Below are positions 43,286 to 53,070 of a DNA stretch of 64,000 nt, in pieces. A program made the translations under genes and the position numbers. The notes under the pieces are model-generated. The model was not told the DNA's origin and searched no databases. It saw only the letters and a program-made list of their open reading frames with translations. The stretch's first letter is position 1, and every line of letters begins with the position of its first letter. This stretch comes from Novosphingobium sp. FKTRR1 (GTDB lineage: Bacteria; Pseudomonadota; Alphaproteobacteria; Sphingomonadales; Sphingomonadaceae), in assembly GCF_020404405.1 (NCBI RefSeq), contig NZ_JAIZDA010000019.1:16596-80595 (forward strand), in the 5' to 3' direction.

Positions 43286-44196
43286 GAGCCTTCCTCGCTC
43301 GGCGCCATTGCGCCCGCATCCGCTGATTGCTCATCTATCTCGGGCGGCGCTGTCCGATACATGTCGAGTATGAAAGCGTCGATTTCCCTGTCCGTTCGGG
43401 AACCGGCCATATCACACATAAATTCCGCATCGCTGCCTACCGGATAGCGTGTCTCCGGCTTTTCCGCCTTCAAGGCGTGAACGACGATGGAAGCGACGAT
43501 GTCGGGCGAAGTATATTTCTGGGCTGCCAGCCCTTCGTCCGCTCTGTATTTCATCTGCCGGTAAAGCCGACCGTACAACGCAGCCTCGTCCCCAGGCAGT
43601 TCGGCGATCACCTTTGCGAGCGATGCCTGGCTGCGTCGCATCATCTGCGTGTCGAGCGCGCCGGGCTGCACAAGAACGACCTCGACGCCCCACGCGCCGG
43701 CCTCCTGGCGCATGACGTCGACCATACCCTCAAGCGCGAATTTTGAAGCGACATAGCTCGCCATCATGGGCGTGGCGACTACGCCCGACCACGACCCTGT
43801 CAATATGATCCGGCCCTTGGTCCGCCGAAGGGCCGGGAGGCACGCCTGGTAGACGGCGAGGTTGGAGAGACAATTGATTTCCATCGTACGGCGAAAGACG
43901 TCGAGCGATGTTGTTTCGGCCGGAGCGAAAGGGGCCACGGCCGCGCATATGATGACCGCGTTCAGCGATCCCAGATTATGGATAAGCCGTTCAACGGGCG
44001 TTTTGAGGTCCTCGGACCGGGCCAGATCGGCAACTTCGACCGCTGCACAGTCGGGACATGCTTTCGTGAAGGCAAAGAGGGTGTCGGCGCTCGAAACCGT
44101 GGCGCCAACCTTATATCCCGAGGTGAGCAGCGCCCGGGTGACGGAAAGGCCCATGCCTCCATTGCCGCCGATCACGAGAGCAGTAAGCTCGGTCAT
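43282..44196 (-). CDS. Divergent short-chain dehydrogenase (SDR 6)
   Basis: At 304 residues it is longer than the other SDRs. The cofactor loop is atypical (VIGGNGGMGLS), and the NNAG motif is replaced by ICAAV. Ser (LTGSWSGVV), Tyr and Lys (SYVASKFALEG) are present. The C-terminal part has an extra region (ETRYPVGSDAEFMCDM) seen in 11-beta-hydroxysteroid-dehydrogenase-like or retinol-dehydrogenase-like SDRs. It may therefore use a bulky hydrophobic alcohol. It is followed by the HbpS-like gene and lies 28 bases after the phosphotransferase-like gene. Confidence 0.85.
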   Translation of the reverse strand: MTELTALVIGGNGGMGLSVTRALLTSGYKVGATVSSADTLFAFTKACPDCAAVEVADLARSEDLKTPVERLIHNLGSLNAVIICAAVAPFAPAETTSLDVFRRTMEINCLSNLAVYQACLPALRRTKGRIILTGSWSGVVATPMMASYVASKFALEGMVDVMRQEAGAWGVEVVLVQPGALDTQMMRRSQASLAKVIAELPGDEAALYGRLYRQMKYRADEGLAAQKYTSPDIVASIVVHALKAEKPETRYPVGSDAEFMCDMAGSRTDREIDAFILDMYRTAPPEIDEQSADAGAMAPSEEGS

Positions 44197-44224
44197 CGCG
44201 GAATGCCCCTGGCTGTCTCGGGCG

Positions 44225-45340
44225 TCACAGCGTTTCTCGAACGAGAGAGAGCGTGCGGTGATCTTCGACCGCGGTGGAGACCCTGAGCAGAGCGAGTGCC
44301 ATCGTCTCCCAGCCGTAGCTTTCGGGCGGGCAGGTCAGCCAACCGATATATAATGTCCAGAGCGCCGCCCGGCGATGTTCGGTCCAGAGCACGTCGGAAG
44401 TGGGCGGCGAACCGACACCAAACTCGATCAGCTTGTCACGGTAGTAGTCGAGCAATGCCCGCTCATGCTCGCGTCGCTCAGCGATCGATAGGGCCGTATT
44501 GATGATGTATGTCACATCGTGGAGCGCGAAACCTCTCACGCAGAGCTGCCAATCGTGCAGCCCCACGCTCAAATCGGGCATGCGGTAGGTATTTCCGATG
44601 TGCAGGTCGCCGTGCAGGAGGGTCTGTGGCAACGCTGCCTGGTGCCGCTTGTTGGCACACATGCCTGCGAACAGCTCCCGCTCGGTGGTGCCCAAGCGTT
44701 CCAGGAGTTCCCGCTTGAATTTGTGAAGTTCGAGTTGGCTGCGTATCCCCTCCTGGGGGATGACACTGCGCATGTGGTTCTCGACGCCGCCGCTCAGATG
44801 GGTTTCCACCCAGGCCAAGTCTCCCGCGAAGCGGTCGCTTTTCCAGTAGAGCGCATGAACCTTGGCAATGGCATCAAGGATATGCTTCACATTCTCGACG
44901 CCCACTTCGTCGAGATTGCTTGGGAAGGTGGCGCCGCGGCTCGTCACGTCCTCCATGATCAGCAGGTAGCGTTTGGATTCCGGGTCGAAATGTCCGCCGA
45001 GCGAAGCGGGCGCCTCGATGGCAAGACTCGGCCGTATCCGGTTGTAGAAGTTGACCTCGTTCGCGAAGAGTCCGTCCAGCTGGCAATACCAGGCATCGGT
45101 CCCTTTCTTGCGCGGATCGAACGACAGCTTCAGAATGACATCCCTGGGTAAGTCCGCGGGAGCTTGCGCGGAATAGTCGAGCCTCGCGGTTGCGCGCGCG
45201 GAGGTTGAGACATCGCCGTCGCCATATTCATGGGATTTTATGATCGTAACGGAATCGACCGCGGCTCCGGGCACCACCTGGCCGACAATATCCGTCAAAA
45301 GAGCGGGGCTAAGATCATAGGGAGATGGCGGGATCTGCAT
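44225..45340 (-). CDS. Aminoglycoside-phosphotransferase-like kinase-fold protein
   Basis: The ATG at 45340 has GAGGAG six bases upstream; 371 residues. The kinase fold is shown by the Brenner-type motif LLHGDLHIGNTYR (catalytic Asp and Asn) and the metal-binding Asp in VGLHDWQLC. The N-lobe contains VILKLSFDPRK with the ATP-binding Lys. Such APH/ecdysteroid-kinase-like proteins often occur beside acyl-CoA and steroid degradation genes. It might phosphorylate a hydroxylated intermediate. Antibiotic resistance is unlikely given the setting. Confidence 0.82.
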   Translation of the reverse strand: MQIPPSPYDLSPALLTDIVGQVVPGAAVDSVTIIKSHEYGDGDVSTSARATARLDYSAQAPADLPRDVILKLSFDPRKKGTDAWYCQLDGLFANEVNFYNRIRPSLAIEAPASLGGHFDPESKRYLLIMEDVTSRGATFPSNLDEVGVENVKHILDAIAKVHALYWKSDRFAGDLAWVETHLSGGVENHMRSVIPQEGIRSQLELHKFKRELLERLGTTERELFAGMCANKRHQAALPQTLLHGDLHIGNTYRMPDLSVGLHDWQLCVRGFALHDVTYIINTALSIAERREHERALLDYYRDKLIEFGVGSPPTSDVLWTEHRRAALWTLYIGWLTCPPESYGWETMALALLRVSTAVEDHRTLSLVRETL

Positions 45341-45350
45341 CACGGACTCC

Positions 45351-45794
45351 TCAGGGCTGTTCGAAAAGCGCAGCGAGAATATCAAGGCTTCCGGATAGCA
45401 GCGTGAAGCGGCTGGCTTCGAAGGCATAGGCCTCCGCTTGTGGCAGCGGCGTATCGTATGTCAGCCTGCGCTCGACCAGAGTCGGCCCCGTGATGTCGAT
45501 GGGATAGAGTTGCGTGGCCCCGACGACATTATAGACGGGTAGAGGCAGATCCCCGATGACGTCATATTCCTGTACCCAGTTCCGGTCGTCCATACTGGTA
45601 AGAACTTCATCGAAAAAAGAGCCGTCACTATAAGTAACGCGCCGCTTTACACCGATCGTCAGTCCGTCGCCGCCTTCGAGCGCTATTTCGGGGTGATGCT
45701 CAATCCATCGGGAGTGCGCGCCGAAGTCACGGATCGCCTGCCAAAGTTCGGCAACGGGTGCATTTATGATCCGACGTGCGCGAACCGTTGGCAT
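45351..45794 (-). CDS. SRPBCC (START-like/polyketide-cyclase) ligand-binding protein
   Basis: A 147-residue SRPBCC-fold protein: VRARRIINAPVAELWQAIRDF at the N-terminus, a central strand pair with RRVTYSDGSFFDEVLT, and the closing C-terminal helix (RFTLLSGSLDILAALF). Proteins of this fold have a deep hydrophobic cavity and bind or transform hydrophobic ring compounds. It lies 10 bases before the kinase-like gene and 27 after SDR 7. A carrier or cyclase-like function for the substrate is possible. No catalytic residues can be named. Confidence 0.82.
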   Translation of the reverse strand: MPTVRARRIINAPVAELWQAIRDFGAHSRWIEHHPEIALEGGDGLTIGVKRRVTYSDGSFFDEVLTSMDDRNWVQEYDVIGDLPLPVYNVVGATQLYPIDITGPTLVERRLTYDTPLPQAEAYAFEASRFTLLSGSLDILAALFEQP

Positions 45795-45821
45795 TGCTCC
45801 TATCCTCTCGAAGGTCGGCTT

Positions 45822-46595
45822 TTAATGAGCGGTCATTCCGCCATCGACCGGTATGGCGGCTCCAGTAATGAAGGAGGCGTCATCGCTGGCGAGGAATGCC
45901 ACGGCGGCCGCGATTTCATCGGGCTCGGCAAACCTCTTTAGCGCGTGCTTGTCGGCCCATGCCGCGGTCGTTCCCTCGTCCATGAACGATAGAGCCAACG
46001 GAGTGAGAACGCCGCCTGGGCAAAGTGCGTTCACGCGGACATTGTGGCGGCCATATTCGAGCGCCGCTGAGCGGGTCATACCGACGACGGCGGCCTTGGA
46101 CGCCGCATATATCGATAGGGTTTCAAACCCGACTAACGCTGCGGCAGAAGCGATATTCACGATGGATCCTCCACCGCGAGCGATCATCCCCGGCAGCACG
46201 ACCTTCATCGCGTGCCAGGATGCGCGCAAATTGACGGCGATCACGCGGTCGAAGTCGCGCCTCTCGCCTTCCGCGAGTAAAGCCGGCGTGCCGTCTATTC
46301 CGGCGTTGTTGACCAAAATATCGAGTCGGCCCCAACGCTGCTCTACTTCCAAGATCGCCTCGCGGAGCATCGCCTCATCGCTGACATCACCCACGAAGGC
46401 TAAAGTGTCGCCTCCGCTCATCTGGGTGACGCTCCTGACCCTGTCATCGAGGTCGATGCATGCGACGAGAGCACCTTCGGAGACGAGGCGTCGGACGGTG
46501 GCGGCACCAATTCCTTGCGCGCAGCCGGTCACCATGGCGACCTTACCCGTTAGCCTCGACGAGATTGACGGCAACTCGCTTTTCACAAAGTCCAC
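45822..46595 (-). CDS. Short-chain dehydrogenase/reductase (SDR 7)
   Basis: The start is a GTG at 46595 inside the end of SDR 8 (13-base overlap); 257 residues. TGCAQGIGAA binds the cofactor, ILVNNAG is complete, Ser is in NIASAAALVG, Tyr/Lys in IYAASKAAV, and FITGAAIPVDGG closes the fold. It is a standard NAD(H)-type SDR: the Asp in CIDLDD at the end of the second strand favours NAD over NADP. It belongs to the unit headed by the TonB receptor. The substrate is unknown. Confidence 0.9.
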   Translation of the reverse strand: MDFVKSELPSISSRLTGKVAMVTGCAQGIGAATVRRLVSEGALVACIDLDDRVRSVTQMSGGDTLAFVGDVSDEAMLREAILEVEQRWGRLDILVNNAGIDGTPALLAEGERRDFDRVIAVNLRASWHAMKVVLPGMIARGGGSIVNIASAAALVGFETLSIYAASKAAVVGMTRSAALEYGRHNVRVNALCPGGVLTPLALSFMDEGTTAAWADKHALKRFAEPDEIAAAVAFLASDDASFITGAAIPVDGGMTAH

Positions 46596-47338
46596 CCGCC
46601 GTCCGCAGCATAGCTTCCACCGGTCAGAAAACTTGCGGATTCCGACGCCAGAAACACGATGACATTGGCAATCTCGTCAGGCGTTCCTGGACGGGGAATC
46701 GGCAGGCCAGCCGCGAATTGGAGGATGGGAGCAAATGCGGCATCTCCACCCTCCGGCCGAACCATAGGCGTATCCACAAGACCCGGATGCACCGAGTTCA
46801 CCCTGATTTTTTCGCGAGCAAGATCGAGAGCTGCGACCTTGGTCATCCCCGTCACAGCAAATTTGCTTGCCGTATAGGCGATCGCGCCGCGCTCGGCCTT
46901 TAGGCCGGCTACTGACGATACATTGACGATCGCACCACCCCCTCGGGTCATCATGGAAGGCGTTGCCGCCTTCATGCCCAGGAAACACGACAATTGATTG
47001 ATTTCGATCACGCGACGATAATCGGCTTCGCTCAACTCCTGCAAAGGCGTGGGAGCAGGAGCGATCCCCGCATTATTCACAAGTATGGAAACGGGTCCAA
47101 AATTGTCTTCCGCGACGGCGATGACAGCTTTCCAGTCGCAACCGTTACTGACATCGTGCGCAATGAAGCGGGCGGCCTCGCCAATCTCCGTCGCGACCTG
47201 CGCGCCTCGCGCCTGATCGATATCGGTCAGCATCACTTTGGCGCCGAGCGCAGCGAACATTTTGGCCGTAGCAGCTCCAATGCCACTCGCCGCGCCGGTT
47301 ACGATCGCGACATCGCCGCGAAATGTATCGGCGTTCAT
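46583..47338 (-). CDS. Short-chain dehydrogenase/reductase (SDR 8)
   Basis: A 251-residue SDR with GAGG seven bases before the ATG at 47338. TGAASGIGAA, ILVNNAGIAP, Ser in NVSSVAGLKA, Tyr/Lys in AYTASKFAV and FLTGGSYAADGG are complete. The Asp in MLTDID after the second strand suggests NAD. The pattern is close to cyclohexanol- or hydroxysteroid-dehydrogenase-like SDRs, a group that often acts on alicyclic alcohols. It is 53 bases after the TonB receptor stop, so import and first oxidation may be co-expressed. Confidence 0.9.
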   Translation of the reverse strand: MNADTFRGDVAIVTGAASGIGAATAKMFAALGAKVMLTDIDQARGAQVATEIGEAARFIAHDVSNGCDWKAVIAVAEDNFGPVSILVNNAGIAPAPTPLQELSEADYRRVIEINQLSCFLGMKAATPSMMTRGGGAIVNVSSVAGLKAERGAIAYTASKFAVTGMTKVAALDLAREKIRVNSVHPGLVDTPMVRPEGGDAAFAPILQFAAGLPIPRPGTPDEIANVIVFLASESASFLTGGSYAADGGWTL

Positions 47339-47391
47339 GCGATATCCTCTGCCGGGGAGGCCGATCTCGCATCGACCTCCCTCATCTCAGG

Positions 47392-49734
47392 TTAAAACCG
47401 ATAGCTGAAATTCGCGCCGAACGTCCGCGGCTGGCCAGTAAAGCGGACGGCGCCATCGCCGGCAGAAGCGACAGAATTCCAATAATATTTGTTGGTCAAG
47501 TTGCGACCATAGATGCTCACCCGCCATCCGTGGATGGATTCGAGGCCCAGCCTTGCATCCAGCAAGGTGTAAGCTGGCATGACGAAGTCAGGATTCTCGC
47601 CGAGATCCGCATAGGTCTTGTCGCGGTGTGTGACCGTACCTCCGACGAAAGGTGTCAAATCACCGCCCGTCTCGAACTTATATTCCGCATCGAGGTTGGC
47701 CGACCAGGGCGGCGCGTAATTGAACTCCTTGCCCGAAAAGTCGAGTGGGCGACCGGCAAAATCGAAACCAACATAATTCTTTACCTTGGTTTTGATGTAG
47801 GTAGCGCCGCCGTTCAGACGCAGGCCCCCAAACTGGACGGTGACATCGATGTCCGCGCCGTCAACCGTCGACTTGGGGATATTGACGAGGGTTGCGGTAA
47901 CGAGCGCACCCTGCAGCACCGGCAAGAAAGAGAAGAACTGCTTGTTCACATAGTCATAGTGGAAGGCCGAGGCGTTGAGCTGGACATGGTTGTCGAACAG
48001 CGTCAGCTTTGCGCCCGCCTCATAGGAGGTGAGCTTTTCCTGCTTCACCGGCTGGATTACGGAATTGAACAGGTTCACGATTACCGGGAACGTCCCTGCC
48101 TTGAAACCTCGACTGACCGAGGCATAGAGCAGAATGTCGTGGTCCACCTTGTAGTTGATCGCGCCCCGCCAGGCGAGATTGTGTTCTTTCTGTTCGCCAT
48201 TAGCGAATATGGGCAAGAAAGTGGGGGCCGGGCCGCCATCGTCGATCGTGATGCATCCGCCAGACACATAGGCTGCCGCCAGCGCAGGATTTATGCCGCT
48301 CACGATGAACTGCGAGATGCCTCGGATACCCGGCGTTCCTCCCCGATCGAAAGTGCAGCCGCCGATTGTCTGCTTCGTCTCTGTGTAGCGGGCACCGGCG
48401 GTGAGCGTGACGTCCTTGATCACCTCATAATCGACGCTGCCGAACACAGCGGCGGCGCGCTGTGTCAGATCGTATTTCCACTCGGCCGGAGAGTTCGGCG
48501 GGAACCCGGTATAGCCGGTGTAGGCATTTGCAACGCCCTCGGTAATGTTGTCCTTGCCGTAGCTTGCACCAAGCACAAAGTTGAGGCCAATATCCTTGTA
48601 GTTGCCAGCGAGGCGAACTTCCTGATTGATCGACCTGATATCAGCTTTCGAGGTCGCGGGCTGCATCGGTACGGCCGTGCCGTCCTGATCATGCGGCGAG
48701 CGGAACCTTGTTTTGAGATAGTTAGTGATCGAGGTGAATGTCAGTTGATCAGTGACTTCGTAATCTGCCCGGAGGACACCCTGGTACGTGTAACTGTCAG
48801 CCCTAGTATCAAACCCCGTGTCAAAGTCAGCATCGCGGGCGTTGGTCGGCGGATGGTTGCGATACTGCAAAAACGGCTGCGCTGATGGCGCGGCCGGGTT
48901 GACCGGTTGGAAAAGGAATCCCTGCGCCTGTTGCTGCTGACTGCGGTCTTTGGATGCATTCAGGTTGACCAATATTTTGAGGCGGTCGGTGGGAGTCCAG
49001 TCCAGCAGTAGCCGGCCTGCAATCTTGTTCTGATCGCCGTTTTTCTGATCATTAAGATAATAGCCGCGCTGCCATCCACCGAACTGCGTGGTTTGAACAG
49101 CGACTCGGGCGCGAAGGGTATCAGATAGCGGGCCGCTTACAAACCCTTCCGCGTTGGTCTCACCCCAGTGGTTCACGTCGACACGGAAACCAGCGGAGAG
49201 ATGTGACGTCGGCTTGGCAGCAATAACGTTGATGGAACCGCCCGTCGCATTTTGGCCGAAGAGTGTGCCTTGAGGGCCCTTGAGGACTTCAACGCGCTCG
49301 ACGTCGAGGAACAAGGCCTGGCCCATAACGGGATAGGGTATGGCAGCTTCATCGACGTAGGAACTTACTGTCGGCGGCGCCGATGCCTGGAAGGAGTTGA
49401 AGTTCACCCCGCGTAAAGAAAATACCGGTGGTCCAAAGACGCTGGTGGAAGCCGTAAACCCGGGAACGATTGCTCCAAGGCCGGTGGCGTCGATCACACC
49501 CGCACTTTGTAGCTGCGCGCTTGATGCAACCGCGACACTGACGCCGACGTCGTTGAGCCTCTGCTCACGCTTCTGCGCGGTGACGATGATCTCACCAAGG
49601 CCTGAGTCTTCCGGTGCCAGCTGTTGAGCTTGAGTAGGCGCAGCATTGGCCTGCGCGTTCGCTTGTGAGCTGGCGAACATCGACGAGGCAGTCAAGCCAA
49701 TGATCGCTGCTGACATATGGAGTCGATGGTTCAT
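47392..49734 (-). CDS. TonB-dependent receptor 1
   Basis: A 780-residue outer-membrane receptor. It has a signal peptide (about 1-28), a TonB box GEIIVTAQKREQ near residue 47, a plug domain (about 60-165, with VERVEVLKGPQGTLFGQNATGG) and a 22-strand barrel ending in a C-terminal aromatic residue (ANFSYRF). Proteins with this box in sphingomonads import siderophores but also plant or xenobiotic compounds. Its position at the head of a catabolic unit favours uptake of the cluster substrate. GGAGAG precedes the ATG. No palindrome of the LuxR-associated type was found upstream. Confidence 0.93.
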   Translation of the reverse strand: MNHRLHMSAAIIGLTASSMFASSQANAQANAAPTQAQQLAPEDSGLGEIIVTAQKREQRLNDVGVSVAVASSAQLQSAGVIDATGLGAIVPGFTASTSVFGPPVFSLRGVNFNSFQASAPPTVSSYVDEAAIPYPVMGQALFLDVERVEVLKGPQGTLFGQNATGGSINVIAAKPTSHLSAGFRVDVNHWGETNAEGFVSGPLSDTLRARVAVQTTQFGGWQRGYYLNDQKNGDQNKIAGRLLLDWTPTDRLKILVNLNASKDRSQQQQAQGFLFQPVNPAAPSAQPFLQYRNHPPTNARDADFDTGFDTRADSYTYQGVLRADYEVTDQLTFTSITNYLKTRFRSPHDQDGTAVPMQPATSKADIRSINQEVRLAGNYKDIGLNFVLGASYGKDNITEGVANAYTGYTGFPPNSPAEWKYDLTQRAAAVFGSVDYEVIKDVTLTAGARYTETKQTIGGCTFDRGGTPGIRGISQFIVSGINPALAAAYVSGGCITIDDGGPAPTFLPIFANGEQKEHNLAWRGAINYKVDHDILLYASVSRGFKAGTFPVIVNLFNSVIQPVKQEKLTSYEAGAKLTLFDNHVQLNASAFHYDYVNKQFFSFLPVLQGALVTATLVNIPKSTVDGADIDVTVQFGGLRLNGGATYIKTKVKNYVGFDFAGRPLDFSGKEFNYAPPWSANLDAEYKFETGGDLTPFVGGTVTHRDKTYADLGENPDFVMPAYTLLDARLGLESIHGWRVSIYGRNLTNKYYWNSVASAGDGAVRFTGQPRTFGANFSYRF

Positions 49735-49944
49735 TAACAGTCTCTCCCCTACGCGCCCCTCTCTCAGGGTTGGCTATGACATTACTAGCCGCCGAGTGTG
49801 TGAGCCGCTGTCACCTGAGAGGGTGACTGCCGCAAGGGCTGTCGAAGGACTAGTCGTGTCCTCGGCGGTGGCGTAGGTTCCGGGTGTGGTCATCGGTGAA
49901 CTTTGGGTAAGTTTGGGTCGCGATCTCAACTTACGGAGACACCG
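49735..49944. other. Gap upstream of TonB receptor 1, holding an IS end
   Basis: No gene is seen in this stretch. It should contain the leftward promoter of the receptor gene. GTCACC-N6-GGTGAC (49810-49827) is a small inverted repeat, and the outer edge of the IS256-type stump probably lies near 49855. I cannot fix exact borders. Confidence 0.4.
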
Positions 49945-50040
49945 ATGACCAATGAGAAGATGGACCTGCACGCGCTGGTTTAGAACACGGCTGACGGCGA
50001 TTTCCTGAGGGAGATGATCGGCTTGGCCGCGCAGCGGCTG
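49945..50040 (+). pseudogene. IS256-type transposase N-terminal stump with amber codon
   Basis: The frame starts MTNEKMDLHALV, hits a TAG at 49981-49983, and continues NTADGDFLREMIGLAAQRLM. This is the N-terminus of IS256/mutator-type transposases in which the gap residue is normally Glu or Gln. After about 32 codons the similarity ends abruptly and another sequence follows. The stump lacks all catalytic residues. It is a remnant of an element truncated by a later event. Confidence 0.7.
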
Positions 50041-50659
50041 ATGGAAGCCGTTCAGCCTATCGCTGCGACCGTCGTTGATCTGCTGATGTTCGGGCCGCGA
50101 CGGTCGTTTGCCAATCTTGAGGGCTGGTGCGACAAGCTCTGGGCTTCAGTGCGGCTCTCAGATCGCGAGATCGACTTCGAGAACAGCCTTTACGAAACTG
50201 CAATCAATCGCGCCGTCGGCAGGCTGGTTCAGGTCCTCCTCACCGAACTGGATCATACTCGCAAGACCGAGGGACCACATGCGGAACGGCAGCGTGCTCG
50301 GCTCGCTTTGGTCGCGAGAGACGATGGTCAGGCTGGGGTCATTGGACGTGCGGTTCCGCGACTTAGCCTTTATTCTCCTAGCCGATGTGGAGCTTGTCGA
50401 AGGTCACCTTATGCCGCGTCTAGCGGCGGACACGGATGTGTCACGGGCGCCGCGTGCGGTGCGCGTCTCACACAGCAGCATCGCTCCGGAAGTCACCAAG
50501 TTGATGCCTGAGGCCATCTTGCGCGGTGTTGTCGAGGCCCGCCCGAGTTCGGGTTTTGCTTCGCAGATCGCATCCGGCATTTTGCGACCCGCGCTCGCCT
50601 CGATACGCGTCGGCGATGCTGACCGATGGGGCATAAGTGAAGCCGATGTTGGACGTGCT
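50041..50659 (+). pseudogene. Decayed gene fragment, DUF4020/SIR2-protein-like
   Basis: Two overlapping frames carry protein-like sequence. The first (to about 50340) has YETAINRAVGRLVQVLLTEL; the second (from about 50354) has RFRDLAFILLADVELVEGHL and later GILRPALASIRVGDADRWG. These pieces resemble the C-terminal DUF4020 region of large SIR2-type proteins known from anti-phage defence, with at least one frameshift. It is fused to the IS256 stump at one end and cut by the IS21 element at 50660. I am not sure of the family. Confidence 0.35.
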
Positions 50660-50771
50660 TGTTGATTGCCACTGAGAAGTGACCCGGGAGGGGCTGTAAT
50701 TTCCACTGAGATTTGACCCATGTTCTGATCGTTCCCCTGGCTGGCAGTCGGGGGATCATGGAGTGATCGAC

Positions 50772-52298
50772 ATGGCGTTATTGAATGTGATCCGCCGCTG
50801 GCATTTCCGGGAAGGGATGCCGATCCGGGAGATCGAACGGCGCACCGGCTTGTCCCGCAACACGATCCGCAAGTACCTGCGAGCCGGGACGGTCGAGCCG
50901 CAGTTCAAGGTGGCCGAGCGGCCCAGCAAGCTGGACCCGTTTGCCGAGAAGCTGTCAGGCTGGCTCAGGGTCGAGGCTGGCCGATCCCGCAAGCAGCGCC
51001 GCACTGTGAACCAGATGCACGCCGATCTGGTGACGCTCGGCTATGACGGCTCGTACAACCGGGTCGCCGCTTTCGCGCGGGAGTGGAAGGCGGACCGCCA
51101 GCGCGATGCCCAGACCATTGGCCGGGGCACATTTGTTCCGCTGGTGTTCATGCCGGGAGAGGCCTTCCAGTTCGATTGGAGCGAGGACTGGGCCATCATC
51201 GCCGGGGAGAGAACCAAGCTGCTGGTCGCGCACAGCAAGCTGTCACACAGCCGCGCCTTCATCGTCCGGGCCTACCTGCTCCAGACCCACGAAATGCTGT
51301 TCGATGCGCTGACCCCGGCGTTCCGGGTGCTCGGCGGAGTCCCGCGCCGGGGGATTTTCGACAATATGAGGACCGCGGTCGACCGGATCGGTGCCGGCAA
51401 GGTGCGTCAGGTCAATGCCCGGTTCTCGGCGATGGCCAGCCATTACCTGTTCGAGCCGGAGTTCTGTAATCCCGCCGCCGGATGGGAGAAGGGCCAAGTC
51501 GAGAAAAACGTCCAGGATGCGCGGCGCCGGCTGTGGCAACCACTCCCGTGCTTCCCCGACCTTGCCGCACTCAATGCCTAGCTCGAGCAGCGCTGCATCG
51601 AGCAATGGCACGAGATCCAGCATGGCGTCATGCCCGGCACGATCGCCGATACCTGAGCGGACGAGGTCGCCAGCCTGATGCCGCTGGGACGCACCTTCGA
51701 CGGGTTCGTCGAGCATGCTAAGCGGGTCTCGCCGACCTGCTTCGTACACTTCGAGCACAACCGGTACAGCGTGCCGGCCTCCTTCGCCAACCGCCCGTTC
51801 AGCCTGCGGGTCTATCCGGACCGGAGCATCGTGGCGGCCGAGGGCCAGATTCTGTGCGAGCATGAGCGGATCATCGAGCGGTCCCATAATCTGCCCGGAC
51901 GGACGGTCTATGACTGGCGTCACTACCTGGCGGTGATCCAGCGCAAGCCCGGAGCCCTGCGCAACGGAGCACCTTTCCTGGAGATGCCCGATGCCTTCCG
52001 GCAGTTGCAGGTATCCCTGCTCAAGCGCCCGGGAGGTAACCGGGAGATGGTCGAGATCCTCGCCCTCGTCCTCCAGTAGGATGAACAGGCCGTCCTCTGC
52101 GCGGTCGAGCTCGCGCTGGAAGCTGGCGTGCCGACCAAGACCCACGTGCTCAACATCCTCCACCGGCTGACCGACGGCAAGGTTGGCACGCCACCGAAGA
52201 TCGGTGCTCCCCAGGCCCTGACCCTGCGGCGTGAACCCAAGGCCAACGTCGAGCGCTATGATGCGCTGCGCAGCAGGGAGGCCGCCCGTGCGTCATGA
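50772..52298 (+). pseudogene. istA: IS21-family transposase IstA, broken by three stop codons
   Basis: The frame from the ATG at 50772 (GGAG eight bases upstream) to the TGA at 52296-52298 codes for a complete IstA of about 508 residues, but it is interrupted by TAG at 51579-51581, TGA at 51654-51656 and TAG at 52077-52079. There is no frameshift. The N-terminal HTH (MPIREIERRTGLSRNTIRKY) and the DDE core (FQFDWSEDW, FDNMRTAV, GWEKGQVEKNV) lie before the first stop. The C-terminal Mu-transposase-like part lies behind it. A 269-residue product would remain. The end overlaps istB by 11 bases. Confidence 0.88.
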
Positions 52299-53070
52299 TC
52301 CCGCCAGCGATGCCGTTGTGGTCATGCTGCGCGGCCTCAAGATGTACGGCATGGCCCAGGCCGTCAGCGACCTCATCGAGCAGGGTGCCCCAGCCTTGGA
52401 TGCTGCCACGCCGATCCTGTCCCAGTTACTCAAGGCCGAGGTGGCCGAACGCGAGGTGCGCTCGATTACCTACCAGACCAAGGCAGCCCGCTTCCCGGCC
52501 TACAAAGACCTCACCGGCTTCGATTTTGCCTACAGCGAGGTGAATGAGGCGATGGTCCAGCAGCTCCACCGCGGCGAGTTCATCGATGGTGCCAACAACG
52601 TGGTGCTGATCGGCGGGCCCGGCACAGGCAAAACCCATATCGCCACGGCTCTCGGCATCCAGGCCGTCGAGCATCATCGCAAGAAGGTGCGCTTCTTCGC
52701 CACCGTCGATCTGGTCAATGCCCTCGAGCAGGAGAAGGTGCTGAACCGGGCCGGGCAGTTGGCCGACCGTCTACTCCGCCTTGACCTCGTGATCCTCGAC
52801 GAGCTGGGCTACCTGCCGTTCAGCTCATCGGGCGGTGCCCTGCTCTTCCACCTGCTCAGCAAGCTCTACGAGCGCACCAGCGTCATCATCACCACCAACC
52901 TGAGCTTCTCCGAGTGGGCCGGCGTGTTCGGCGATGCCAAGATGACCACCGCGCTGCTCGATCGCCTCACCCACCACTGCCACATCCTGGAAACCGGAAA
53001 TGACAGCTTCCGCTTCAGGGCCAGCAGTGCCGCTGCACCCAAAACACGAAAGGCCAAATCACCCGCTTGA
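52288..53070 (+). CDS. istB: IS21-family helper ATPase IstB
   Basis: The GTG at 52288 follows AGGGAGG closely and overlaps the istA stop; 260 residues. It is a DnaC/IstB-type AAA+ ATPase with Walker [10 protein letters not shown], Walker [14 protein letters not shown] and an arginine-containing sensor region ([18 protein letters not shown]). It selects target DNA and activates IstA. In contrast to istA this frame is intact. It could in principle serve other IS21 copies in trans. Confidence 0.93.
   Translation: MRHDPASDAVVVMLRGLKMYGMAQAVSDLIEQGAPALDAATPILSQLLKAEVAEREVRSITYQTKAARFPAYKDLTGFDFAYSEVNEAMVQQLHRGEFIDGANNVVLIGGPGTGKTHIATALGIQAVEHHRKKVRFFATVDLVNALEQEKVLNRAGQLADRLLRLDLVILDELGYLPFSSSGGALLFHLLSKLYERTSVIITTNLSFSEWAGVFGDAKMTTALLDRLTHHCHILETGNDSFRFRASSAAAPKTRKAKSPA

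Noticed and set aside
44225..45340. Antibiotic resistance by an aminoglycoside phosphotransferase
   Set aside because: Only the kinase fold matches; the setting among SDR and SRPBCC genes and the ecdysteroid-kinase-like pattern argue for a metabolic role.
47323..48885. 520-codon plus-strand frame opposite TonB receptor 1
   Set aside because: Antisense shadow; the receptor on the minus strand has TonB box, plug and barrel end.
51243..52163. 306-codon minus-strand frame opposite istA
   Set aside because: The istA frame, though broken by stops, has clear transposase motifs; the antisense frame has none.
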